Shown piece by piece: positions 1-5,009 of a DNA stretch of 5,009 nucleotides. The notes beneath the pieces are model-generated. The model was not told the DNA's origin, did no database searches, and saw only the letters and a program-made list of their open reading frames with translations. The first letter of the stretch is position 1. Every line of letters starts with the position of its first letter. This DNA comes from Chloroflexota bacterium. Its GTDB lineage: Bacteria; Chloroflexota; Anaerolineae; B4-G1; SLSP01. The translations under genes and the position numbers were made by a program. Location: the NCBI GenBank assembly GCA_022707665.1, contig JAKJAE010000245.1, positions 1 through 5,009 of the forward strand, in the 5' to 3' direction.

Positions 1-820
1 AACAGGTCTCACCTGCCCCCTCTACCGTGACGCGGCGCTCTCCCCGCTGGGGGGGTTCGACGGCGCGCATCGGCGGTGGCGGGGCATCCCCGCCCAGCGC
101 CCCGAAGCTCTCCGTCACCGCTTCGACGACTTCGTCGGCGCAGAAGTCACCGGCCACGGTGACAATGGCGTTGCACGGTCTGTAGTAGCTCGCATAGTGG
201 TGCCGGAGGTCCGCATATGTGATCGCCTCGATGTCACACCGGTGGCCGATCGTCTCGTGGCCATAGGGGTGTACGCGGTAGGCGGCCGCTATCACCTCCT
301 CACTCAACAGGAAAAGGGGCGAGTTCTCCTGCCCCTGGCGTTCACTGAGGATCACCGTTCGTTCCGACTCTACATCAGCTTCCGAGAACTGGGCGTGGCT
401 GAGGCGATCGGACTCGATGTCTAGGGCGAGATGGAGCTTGCTTACCGGCAGCGTCTCGAAGAAGGTCGTGAAGTCGCCCCAGGTCAAGCCATTGTATACG
501 CCACCCTCACGTGAAATCCGCCGGTCCGCTAGTCCTGCGGGCCATCGCTTCGTTCCCTTGAACAACATGTGTTCCAGCCAATGCGATATGCCTGTGATGC
601 CCGTATGCTCATGGCGTGTGCCCACGCGACACCAGAGCCAGAGACTGGCCACCGGTGCCGTGCGGGCCTCTCTCACCAGGACACGTAGACCATTGTCCAG
701 CGTGGCCCTGATTGGCTCCGCAGGTGCTATGGTCCCGTGGATCGATACCTCAGGCAAGGCCGGGCTCGTCCAGAGGATGGCCAATGCCACGGCCCTCGTG
801 GCCACGGCCAATGCCGGCAT
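1..820 (-). CDS. M16 family zinc metallopeptidase (insulinase/processing-peptidase type), C-terminus outside window
   Basis: The visible 273 residues are the catalytic N-terminal half of an M16 peptidase. Numbered from the ATG at 820, the inverted zinc motif HxxEH is H80-W-L-E83-H84, in [12 protein letters not shown]160 (in VILSERQ) lies 77 residues after E83, the spacing expected for the third zinc ligand. The family block [20 protein letters not shown] (106-125) and HPYGHETIG (184-192) are also present. The conserved start of the domain is [12 protein letters not shown] (40-51). M16 enzymes usually exceed 400 residues, with a second, inactive half that would lie beyond the left edge. The start is uncertain. 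The ATG at 820 gives a moderately hydrophobic N-terminus (residues 2-21) that could be a weak signal or anchor, but it overlaps ugd by 71 nt and has no good Shine-Dalgarno. In-frame alternatives are GTG at 790 or TTG at 757; the TTG would give a cytoplasmic protein overlapping ugd by 8 nt. Overlap with ugd implies co-transcription and coupled translation. Family assignment is firm; substrate is unknown. Confidence 0.92.
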   Translation of the reverse strand, partial: MPALAVATRAVALAILWTSPALPEVSIHGTIAPAEPIRATLDNGLRVLVREARTAPVASLWLWCRVGTRHEHTGITGISHWLEHMLFKGTKRWPAGLADRRISREGGVYNGLTWGDFTTFFETLPVSKLHLALDIESDRLSHAQFSEADVESERTVILSERQGQENSPLFLLSEEVIAAAYRVHPYGHETIGHRCDIEAITYADLRHHYASYYRPCNAIVTVAGDFCADEVVEAVTESFGALGGDAPPPPMRAVEPPQRGERRVTVEGAGETC

Positions 821-2096
821 ACTCGTAACCGAACTGCCGAACTTTGACCGGATCGTAGATGTTGCGACCATCGATGAGGATCGCCTGGGCCATGGAGGCG
901 CGCACGCGTTCCAGGTCGAGATTCTTGAACTCGTTCCATTCGGTCACGAGAATGAGGGCATCGGCACCCTCGGCGGTGCTGTAGGCGCTGTCCATCATTT
1001 CCACGTCACTGAGAATCTCGGCGGCTCGTGGCATCGCCACAGGATCGTAGGCACGGACCACGGCACCCTTGCGCTGCAGGTTGCGGATGATGTCGATCGA
1101 TGGGGCATCGCGCATATCGTCGGTGTTGGGTTTGAAGGCGAGCCCGAGAACACCAATGACCTTGCCACGGAGGTCCCGGCCCAGAAAGGTTTCCAGCTTG
1201 CGCACCGGCGAATGGCGCTGATCCCGGTTGATGTCCATAACGGCGTGGAGGAGATGTGGGTGCCGTCCTTCGACTTCGGCCATAGAGGCCAGTGCCTTCA
1301 CGTCCTTAGGAAAACAGGAGCCACCCCAACCAAGGCCGGCATCGAGGAACGCCGGGCCAATACGTTTGTCGAGGCCCATGCCATAGGCGACCTCCTTCAC
1401 ATCCGCGCCCAATGCCTCACAGATGTTCGCAATCTCGTTGATGAACGAGATCTTCGCGGCAAGGAACGCGTTCGAGGCGTACTTGACCATCTCGGCGGTC
1501 CGCAGGTCGGTGATCATAATGGTAGTGCGCAGGGGCAGATGGATCTGGGCCACTTTCTCGGCCGCATCGCGGTTCGTCGAGCCCAGGATGACGCGGTCGG
1601 GACTGGTGAAGTCACTAATCGCCGATCCCTCGCGCAGGAACTCGGGGCACGAGACAACGTCGAACGGCGGCGCGTCCGGTCTGCGGGTGCGGATGATATC
1701 GGCCACCCAGTCGCCGGTGCCAACGGGCACCGTGGACTTGTTGACGACGATGAGATAGTGATCCATGACATCGGCGATGGATTCTGCGGCCATCCGCACA
1801 TAGCGTAGATCGGCCTGCCCGTCAACGTCCGACGGAGTGCCGACGGCAATGAAGGCGAAGTCCGCGTCCTGCAGGGCCTCAGCGTAGGACGTGGTGAACG
1901 CAAGGCGGCCTGCCTTGACGTTGCGCCGCGTCAGTTCCTCGAGCCCTGGTTCGAATATGGGCATGATGCCTTGCCTGAGGTTGGCAATGCGCTGCTCGTT
2001 GATGTCGACACATGTCACCTTGTTGCCGAGGTCGGCAAAGCACGCCCCACTGACCAGTCCCACATAACCGACGCCGATCAGGGCGATGTTCTTCAT
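750..2096 (-). CDS. ugd: UDP-glucose 6-dehydrogenase
   Basis: This cytoplasmic enzyme oxidises UDP-glucose to UDP-glucuronate with two NAD+, giving a precursor for acidic polysaccharides and other uronic-acid glycans. The 448-residue product has all family hallmarks. The N-terminal Rossmann fold has GVGYVG (8-13) and the acidic V30-D31 at the end of the second strand. STVPVGT is at 121-127 and PEFLREG at 151-157. The central helix carries K205 and N209 (MVKYASNAF). The nucleophile C261 is in [10 protein letters not shown], with D265. The C-terminal UDP-binding domain has [16 protein letters not shown] (318-333). The start is the ATG at 2096, because [13 protein letters not shown] is the canonical N-terminus and GGAGG lies 10 nt upstream; a further 40 in-frame upstream codons look non-coding. 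The usual family end is near GIGRG (428-432). Here about 16 extra residues follow, with a partial repeat (GIGRGHEGR then GIGH), and this part overlaps the next gene. A promoter is predicted at 2200-2227. No glycan biosynthesis gene is adjacent in the window. Confidence 0.97.
   Translation of the reverse strand: MKNIALIGVGYVGLVSGACFADLGNKVTCVDINEQRIANLRQGIMPIFEPGLEELTRRNVKAGRLAFTTSYAEALQDADFAFIAVGTPSDVDGQADLRYVRMAAESIADVMDHYLIVVNKSTVPVGTGDWVADIIRTRRPDAPPFDVVSCPEFLREGSAISDFTSPDRVILGSTNRDAAEKVAQIHLPLRTTIMITDLRTAEMVKYASNAFLAAKISFINEIANICEALGADVKEVAYGMGLDKRIGPAFLDAGLGWGGSCFPKDVKALASMAEVEGRHPHLLHAVMDINRDQRHSPVRKLETFLGRDLRGKVIGVLGLAFKPNTDDMRDAPSIDIIRNLQRKGAVVRAYDPVAMPRAAEILSDVEMMDSAYSTAEGADALILVTEWNEFKNLDLERVRASMAQAILIDGRNIYDPVKVRQFGYEYAGIGRGHEGRGIGHPLDEPGLA
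779..815. repeat. 27-bp partial tandem repeat in the ugd/M16 overlap
   Basis: GGCCAATGCC occurs at 779-788 and again at 806-815, a 27-bp period, or 1.4 copies. CCACGGCC also occurs twice, at 787-794 and 802-809. Because 27 is a multiple of three, both overlapping frames stay open. In ugd the repeat appears as [12 protein letters not shown] just past the normal C-terminus. In the peptidase frame it gives two ALA-type segments. The repeat is read directly from the sequence; origin by slippage or duplication is an inference. Confidence 0.7.
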
Positions 2097-2098
2097 TT

Positions 2099-2110
2099 GA
2101 GGTATACCTC
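2099..2110. repeat. 12-bp perfect palindrome overlapping the ugd ribosome binding site
   Basis: GAGGTATACCTC reads identically on both strands and ends 3 nt before the ugd start codon. It includes four of the five GGAGG bases of the ugd Shine-Dalgarno on the minus strand. With no loop it cannot form a normal hairpin in one transcript. It could be a dimeric protein site or intermolecular pairing site, or it may be chance: the CCTC part simply mirrors the GAGG of the ribosome binding site. Confidence 0.5.
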
Positions 2111-2111
2111 C
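2107..2111 (-). promoter_or_regulatory. Shine-Dalgarno for ugd
   Basis: On the minus strand this reads GGAGG, 10 nt before the ATG at 2096. It supports the canonical MKNIALIG start over upstream in-frame codons. Confidence 0.8.
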
Positions 2112-2124
2112 AGCCAGGTTTTTG

Positions 2125-2173
2125 GCGCGCGCGGGCCGATCCCAGCGGGCCTGTCGGCCATCATCGCGCGCGC
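2125..2173 (-). promoter_or_regulatory. GC-rich stem-loop in the predicted ugd 5' leader
   Basis: Bases 2125-2133 (GCGCGCGCG) are complementary to 2165-2173, and 2134-2139 (GGCCGA) to 2154-2159. This gives a 9-bp outer stem stacked on a 6-bp inner stem, with a one-sided 5-nt bulge (2160-2164) and a 14-nt apical loop. On the minus strand it lies inside the predicted 97-nt leader, ending 13 nt before the Shine-Dalgarno. No T run follows, so it does not look like an intrinsic terminator. It might stabilise the transcript or modulate translation, but alternating GC tracts make self-complementarity easy, so function is unproven. It matches no riboswitch class I recognise. Confidence 0.5.
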
Positions 2174-2199
2174 ATGAGCGCTGCACCAAACACACAACG

Positions 2200-2227
2200 A
2201 TCATACCACAAGGCATGGCTATGCCAA
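2200..2227 (-). promoter_or_regulatory. Predicted sigma70-type promoter for ugd
   Basis: On the minus strand, TTGGCA (2222-2227, 5 of 6 to the -35 consensus) is followed after 16 bp by TATGAT (2200-2205, 5 of 6 to the -10). The -10 is preceded by TG at the extended -10 position. Transcription would start near 2193, giving a leader of about 97 nt that contains the stem-loop at 2125-2173. This is the best promoter match in the divergent region. Confidence 0.6.
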
Positions 2228-2233
2228 TCGGCT

Positions 2234-2262
2234 TTGGACGTCATGGCCTTCGGTGCTATCAT
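2234..2262 (+). promoter_or_regulatory. Candidate extended -10 promoter toward the abgA-like gene
   Basis: TTGGAC (2234-2239, matching the consensus TTG only) is followed after 17 bp by TATCAT (2257-2262, 5 of 6), with TG two bases before the -10 hexamer. Its -35 lies 6 bp from the -35 of the predicted ugd promoter, a back-to-back divergent arrangement. The leader to the TTG start would be about 266 nt, which is long, so a nearer unrecognised promoter may be the real one. Confidence 0.3.
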
Positions 2263-2534
2263 ATTGCGATGCCCAGAGCCAGCGTGACCGGTGCGTGCGC
2301 GTGTTATGTGGTCGGTGAGTCTCTTTGAGCTGCCGGTCGTTCGCAAGCACGGCCATAGCAGCATTCCGAAACTTGCATCGGGCACGGTGCCTGTTCGCTT
2401 GCTTCAGGGTGCGGCCTCCTGTGAAGAAAGTGAGTCCAATCCCTGCTCACCTGAGCTGATGGCGCTGTTTGCTTTCCTCCACGGCAAGTGTGTGTGGGGT
2501 AGGAAGGGGCACGGGTAACGATGGAGGCGACACG
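2263..2534 (+). other. Long non-coding stretch upstream of the abgA-like gene
   Basis: No convincing gene is seen here on either strand, and no known riboswitch or tRNA pattern. It contains short inverted repeats: GGCAC-G-GTGCC at 2381-2391, GCTCA-CC-TGAGC at 2445-2456, and a 5-bp GCTGC/GCAGC pair at 2329-2333 and 2358-2362. Each is short enough to be chance. If the promoter at 2234-2262 is used, this is the 5' leader. Confidence 0.45.
2523..2527 (+). promoter_or_regulatory. Shine-Dalgarno deciding the TTG start of the abgA-like gene
   Basis: GGAGG lies 7 nt before TTG at 2535-2537. No ATG exists in frame in this area (the ATG at 2521 is out of frame), and the earlier in-frame TTG at 2469 has no comparable ribosome binding site. 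Confidence 0.8.
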
Positions 2535-3911
2535 TTGAACTCTACACCTTGTGAGTCAGTTTCCACACGTGAGGCTGAGCCGCCGAGATGTGATGTATCA
2601 CGAACGGTGCTGTCACGAGTGGATGCGCTTGTGGATCAGATCCGGGATCGTCTTGTCGCGGACCGCCGGGACTTCCATCATTATGCTGAGACAGGCTGGC
2701 TGGAATTCCGGACGGCTTCACGCATTGCACGGCGATTGGCGGAACTTGGTTTTGATGTGGCGGTTGGACGGGATGTCATCGATGCTGATTCCCGAATGGG
2801 CCTCCCGGAACCCGAGACACTCAATGCTGCGTGGGTGCGCGCCTCTGAGCAGGGTGGGGACCCTGAGTACCTTAAGGCCGTGCAGGGAGGGTTCACGGGG
2901 GTTGTGGGCACGTTGGCCTGCGGTCATGGGCCGACCGTTGCGGTTCGCCACGACATCGATGCGCTGGACCTCGAAGAGAGCAGTGCGCCAACGCATCGCC
3001 CGATGCGCGAGGGGTTCCGCTCGGTATACCCCGGCGCGGCGCACGCTTGCGGGCACGATGGCCATGCCGCGATCGGCCTGGGCCTGGCAGAGGTCCTCGT
3101 TGGCCTGCGCGACTGCCTCAGTGGCACCGTGAAGCTCATCTTTCAACCTGCGGAGGAAGGCGTTAGAGGGGCGAAGGCCATGGTTGCCGCCGGGGTCGTT
3201 GAGGGCGTGGACGCTTTGCTGGGGCTCCATCTGTACAGCGGCTGGCCCACAGGTCGGGTAGTTCCGGGAAAGGGCGGCTTTCTGGCGACCAGCAAATTCG
3301 ACGCGTACTTTACCGGCGCCCCGGCACACGCCGGAGGCGCGCCCCAGCTCGGCAGGAATGCGATGTTGGCTGCTGCGACGGCTGTGTTGAACCTGCATGC
3401 GATCCCGCGCCACGCCGATGGCGTAACGCGGATCAATGTGGGGCGGCTGATCGCCGGGCAGGGGCGGAACGTCATTGCCCCTACCGCATACCTTGCCATC
3501 GAGACCCGGGGCGCGACATCGGAGCTCAACGACTACATGGTTGAGGCATCCCATCGCGTGCTGCGGGCATCGGCTGCGATGTATGACTGTGAGCTGGACA
3601 TTCGACCGATGGGCGAAGCCCGGAGTGCGGTCAGCGATGCTGACCTGGCCGAGCGCATCGGCAGGCTGGCAACGGAGCTAGCCGGATGTGATTTGCACAC
3701 CTCTGGATCGGGGAGCGGAAGTGAGGATTTCACCTTCATGATGCACCGTGTCCAACAACAGGGTGGACTCGCCACGAGCATCGGCTTCGGTGCCGACCTG
3801 GGCGGCTACGGGCATCATACGGCGGGGTTCGACTTCGATGAAGCTGCCTTACCTCTCGCCGTACGGCTCCTTGCTCTCGCGATTGCCGACCTGCACCACC
3901 GCTCCCGTTGA
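2535..3911 (+). CDS. abgA: M20D amidohydrolase, AbgA-like (p-aminobenzoyl-glutamate hydrolase A subunit type)
   Basis: In E. coli, AbgA and AbgB together cleave the folate breakdown product p-aminobenzoyl-glutamate to p-aminobenzoate and glutamate. The 458-residue product here resembles AbgA (about 436 residues) along its length: RRDFHHYAETGWLEFRTAS (44-62), SRMGLPEPETL (86-96), GGFTGVVGTL (118-127), HRPMREGF (154-161), LIFQPAEEGVRGAKAMV (201-217), ATSKFDAYFTG (251-261) and GFDFDEA (431-437). The stretch at 86-118 is an AbgA-type insertion lacking in plain IAA-amino-acid hydrolases. Expected metal ligands are C172 and H174 (ACGHDGH), E208, H232 (GLHLYSG) and H428 (GYGHHTAGFD); E207 is the catalytic base. 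The lid domain runs from about 244 to 360, with H265 in AHAGGAP. The first 25 residues extend beyond E. coli AbgA and look disordered. No abgB or abgT is beside it, and the next gene is convergent. The true substrate could be another N-acyl amino acid. Family is certain; exact activity is inferred. Confidence 0.9.
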   Translation: MNSTPCESVSTREAEPPRCDVSRTVLSRVDALVDQIRDRLVADRRDFHHYAETGWLEFRTASRIARRLAELGFDVAVGRDVIDADSRMGLPEPETLNAAWVRASEQGGDPEYLKAVQGGFTGVVGTLACGHGPTVAVRHDIDALDLEESSAPTHRPMREGFRSVYPGAAHACGHDGHAAIGLGLAEVLVGLRDCLSGTVKLIFQPAEEGVRGAKAMVAAGVVEGVDALLGLHLYSGWPTGRVVPGKGGFLATSKFDAYFTGAPAHAGGAPQLGRNAMLAAATAVLNLHAIPRHADGVTRINVGRLIAGQGRNVIAPTAYLAIETRGATSELNDYMVEASHRVLRASAAMYDCELDIRPMGEARSAVSDADLAERIGRLATELAGCDLHTSGSGSGSEDFTFMMHRVQQQGGLATSIGFGADLGGYGHHTAGFDFDEAALPLAVRLLALAIADLHHRSR

Positions 3912-3927
3912 GGCGGCTCAGGCTCAT

Positions 3928-3954
3928 AGTGCGCCTCCGGTGTGGTGGCGCACT
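3928..3954. terminator. Probable bidirectional terminator hairpin between convergent genes
   Basis: AGTGCGCC (3928-3935) and GGCGCACT (3947-3954) form a perfect 8-bp stem with an 11-nt loop. The stem begins 16 nt after the stop of the abgA-like gene and ends 17 nt from the stop of the convergent minus-strand gene, where a shared terminator would be expected. No T tract follows on either side, so it is not a classical intrinsic terminator; termination might be Rho-aided or of the U-less type seen in some high-GC bacteria. Confidence 0.5.
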
Positions 3955-3971
3955 GGACAAGCGGTCGGATC

Positions 3972-4529
3972 TCAGTCTGCGCTCGACGCCGCGACTGCCG
4001 CTGCTGCAGCGTCACTCTGTTGTAGCAGGATCAGGTACCAGCCTACCAGCACGAGCAGCCCCGTCTGCCGATATCTGCGTCCGGCGTCGGTGACGGTCAC
4101 GGTGGCCTGCGACCGGAAGAAGTCTCTGAGCCCGCTATCGCGGCCTCCCGATTTGTACTCGACGAGCGTCTGACCCGCGGAGTCCTTCACCTCGTAGCGC
4201 GTTGCCCAGAAGTTGGTGATTGTCCACGTGAAGATGGTGCCGTCGCGGAAGGCAAGCTCGCCCTCAGTGCCAGTCCACTTCGGACGATAGACGGCCAGGT
4301 CATCTTCGGTCCCAGCGATGCGCACTGTTACGTGGGGCCGGAAGAACCCCATACGCTTGAACGACCAGGCATCGCCATCGGCGCGGGCTGTCGCGAGCGA
4401 CCCGAACGCAGTCTCGAACTCCAGGGTGGCCACCACAAGGCCACTTGACTGCAACTCATAGGCCCGGTGCATAGCCATGGGTTGCGTCCAGAAGAGCTCG
4501 TCGGTCAGGTGTTTGGCCAGGGATTCCAT
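3972..4529 (-). CDS. Uncharacterised LURP-one/tubby-like protein with C-terminal hydrophobic segment
   Basis: I do not recognise a characterised gene. The 185-residue product has a beta-strand-rich body: LVVATLEFETAFGSLATARA (31-50), WSFKRMGFFRPHVTVRIAG (55-73), FTWTITNFWATRYEVKDSAG (100-119), then TLVEYKS (121-127). This alternation of short strands, with W/F-K-R-x-G-F-F and N-F-W-x-T-R-Y-E blocks, resembles bacterial proteins with a LURP-one/tubby C-terminal-like fold, some of which bind membranes or phospholipids. That is a weak resemblance, not a firm match. Residues 157-169 (GLLVLVGWYLILL) form one short hydrophobic segment, and the tail (172-185) is alanine-rich and ends acidic. There is no N-terminal signal peptide, so a tail-anchored cytoplasmic-face domain is possible. 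The ATG at 4529 has AGGAGG 5 nt upstream. It has its own predicted promoter and lies 119 bp downstream of the alpha/beta hydrolase gene on the same strand. The reading frame is well supported; function is unknown. Confidence 0.85.
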   Translation of the reverse strand: MESLAKHLTDELFWTQPMAMHRAYELQSSGLVVATLEFETAFGSLATARADGDAWSFKRMGFFRPHVTVRIAGTEDDLAVYRPKWTGTEGELAFRDGTIFTWTITNFWATRYEVKDSAGQTLVEYKSGGRDSGLRDFFRSQATVTVTDAGRRYRQTGLLVLVGWYLILLQQSDAAAAAVAASSAD

Positions 4530-4534
4530 AGTCG

Positions 4535-4540
4535 CCTCCT
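4535..4540 (-). promoter_or_regulatory. Shine-Dalgarno for the LURP-one/tubby-like gene
   Basis: AGGAGG on the minus strand, 5 nt from the ATG at 4529. It is close to an ideal ribosome binding site and fixes the start. Confidence 0.85.
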
Positions 4541-4558
4541 CTCGCCGTCTCTAGCTCC

Positions 4559-4587
4559 AGTGTAGTGGGTCAGAGCAGTCTTGCCAT
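4559..4587 (-). promoter_or_regulatory. Predicted promoter of the LURP-one/tubby-like gene
   Basis: On the minus strand, ATGGCA (4582-4587, 4 of 6 to the -35) is followed after 17 bp by TACACT (4559-4564, 4 of 6 to the -10). Transcription would start near 4552, leaving a 23-nt leader that just holds the ribosome binding site. The hexamers are only moderate, but the spacing and position fit well. Confidence 0.4.
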
Positions 4588-4596
4588 CGACCTTCA

Positions 4597-4616
4597 GGCC
4601 AATATACCTATTGGCC
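4597..4616. repeat. 20-bp inverted repeat, candidate operator or activator site
   Basis: GGCCAATA (4597-4604) and TATTGGCC (4609-4616) are perfect 8-bp arms around TACC. On the minus strand the centre lies about 54 bp upstream of the start site predicted at 4552, next to the -35. That suits a dimeric regulator. It could instead be a hairpin 32 nt after the alpha/beta hydrolase stop, but no T tract follows. Confidence 0.5.
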
Positions 4617-4648
4617 CCGCTGTCACCCGGAACCGCGAAGCGCCGCGC

Positions 4649-5009
4649 CTAAGGCTTGGAACCGAGAACCGCCTCCACCGTCACATCTCGAGGAATCGTG
4701 TGCCCACTGTCATAGGGGGCCAACGTCGGGGCATAGCCCGCAGCGATAAGTCGTTGTCGGAAGTCCTCGGAGACGATCGGCGGCACCGTCGAATCAAACG
4801 CGCCGTGGAGCAACGTGATCCTCAGGTCGGTGCTAGTGCTATGTGCTGTGAGCAAGGAATACAGGTCTGCGTCCTCTGCCTCGAACCGGTCAGGCAGCGC
4901 GTACGCTCCTCCTATTCCCACAAAGGCTTGGACCTCTGCTGAAATGTCCCCGTTGAGACAGCGTACCTGGGCGGGCGGACCGTCGTGGTCAACGGCATAG
5001 GTGGACCAG
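4649..5009 (-). CDS. Alpha/beta hydrolase, C-terminal part (5' end outside window)
   Basis: The visible 119 residues look like the end of an alpha/beta-hydrolase fold enzyme. Numbered from the first complete codon at the window edge, QAFVGIGGAY (27-36) is the usual segment after the nucleophile region. RITLLHGAFDSTVPP (63-77) carries the probable triad aspartate D72 on the strand-7 turn. APYDSGHTIPRD (97-108) carries the probable triad histidine H103. The nucleophile motif GxSxG should lie upstream, beyond the right edge, and cannot be checked. The frame is open to the edge, so the GTG at 4921 is internal rather than a start. The sequence resembles small esterases or dienelactone-hydrolase/BD-FAE-like proteins, but substrate class cannot be decided. 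The gene is on the same strand as the LURP-one/tubby-like gene and upstream of it, and the 119-bp gap has its own predicted promoter, so co-transcription is possible but not required. Confidence 0.85.
   Translation of the reverse strand, partial: WSTYAVDHDGPPAQVRCLNGDISAEVQAFVGIGGAYALPDRFEAEDADLYSLLTAHSTSTDLRITLLHGAFDSTVPPIVSEDFRQRLIAAGYAPTLAPYDSGHTIPRDVTVEAVLGSKP

Noticed and set aside
417..1808. Plus-strand open frame of 463 codons across the M16 and ugd genes
   Set aside because: It is antisense to two genes with clear catalytic motifs. Its translation shows no domain, and the openness is explained by high-GC codon use on the opposite strand.
2094..2216. Ugd with an extra 40-residue N-terminus starting at 2216
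   Set aside because: The canonical N-terminus [13 protein letters not shown] begins at 2096 with GGAGG in place. The extension would start upstream of the predicted transcription start and would cover the GC hairpin.
2291..2518. Possible 75-residue gene or leader peptide ending 16 nt before the abgA-like start
   Set aside because: There is no good Shine-Dalgarno, no recognisable motif and no amino-acid run suggesting attenuation.
2379..2520. Guanidine-II (mini-ykkC) type riboswitch, suggested by ACGG in GGCACGGTGCC and again near 2511
   Set aside because: The first hairpin does not present ACGG as its loop, and the second has no flanking stem, so the paired-hairpin architecture is absent.
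2551..3132. Plus-strand 193-codon frame inside the 5' part of the abgA-like gene
   Set aside because: It is an alternative frame of the same coding region, with a Trp/Arg-rich composition typical of out-of-frame reading.
2718..3554. Minus-strand open frame of 278 codons inside the abgA-like gene
   Set aside because: It is antisense to a well-conserved M20D enzyme, with no recognisable motif and no ribosome binding site.
4649..4921. Complete 90-residue gene starting at GTG 4921
   Set aside because: The frame is open to the window edge, the upstream residues fit an alpha/beta hydrolase, and no ribosome binding site precedes the GTG. It is the end of a longer gene.

Overview
This is a high-GC bacterial window with ordinary housekeeping and metabolic gene content. 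It holds five protein-coding genes, two of them cut by the window edges. No RNA gene, insertion sequence, CRISPR array, phage gene or defence system is visible. The M16 peptidase wording ([11 protein letters not shown] followed by a [20 protein letters not shown] block) resembles the single-chain M16 proteins I associate with Chloroflexota and Thermomicrobia. That is recognition from memory, so the phylum is a moderate-to-weak inference.

Layout from left to right. Positions 1-820 (minus strand) hold the N-terminal 273 residues of an M16 zinc peptidase that runs off the left edge. Positions 750-2096 (minus) hold a complete UDP-glucose 6-dehydrogenase (ugd). Its stop codon lies inside the 5' end of the peptidase gene, so the two are probably one transcription unit, ugd first. 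Positions 2097-2534 are a divergent intergenic region. It carries a good sigma70-type promoter for ugd, a GC-rich stem-loop in the predicted 97-nt ugd leader, and a weaker candidate promoter pointing toward the gene on the right. Positions 2535-3911 (plus) hold a complete M20D amidohydrolase closely resembling AbgA, the A subunit of p-aminobenzoyl-glutamate hydrolase. It starts at a TTG codon with a strong Shine-Dalgarno sequence.

Positions 3912-3971 lie between convergent genes and contain a hairpin almost equidistant from both stop codons, probably a shared terminator. Positions 3972-4529 (minus) encode a 185-residue uncharacterised protein. It has a beta-rich body reminiscent of LURP-one/tubby-like domains and a C-terminal hydrophobic segment. 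Upstream of it are a clear ribosome binding site, a plausible promoter and an inverted repeat next to the -35 box. Positions 4649-5009 (minus) hold the C-terminal 119 residues of an alpha/beta hydrolase cut by the right edge.

The genes do not form an obvious pathway. Ugd supplies UDP-glucuronate for surface or exopolysaccharides. The M16 peptidase is proteolytic. The AbgA-like enzyme would release p-aminobenzoate from a folate breakdown product or cleave a similar amide. The last two genes are of unknown role. I see no convincing new multi-gene system. The points worth a second look are regulatory structures (ugd leader hairpin, palindrome beside the 4.56-kb promoter), the repeat-containing ugd/peptidase overlap, the solitary abgA-like gene, and the uncharacterised membrane-anchored protein.
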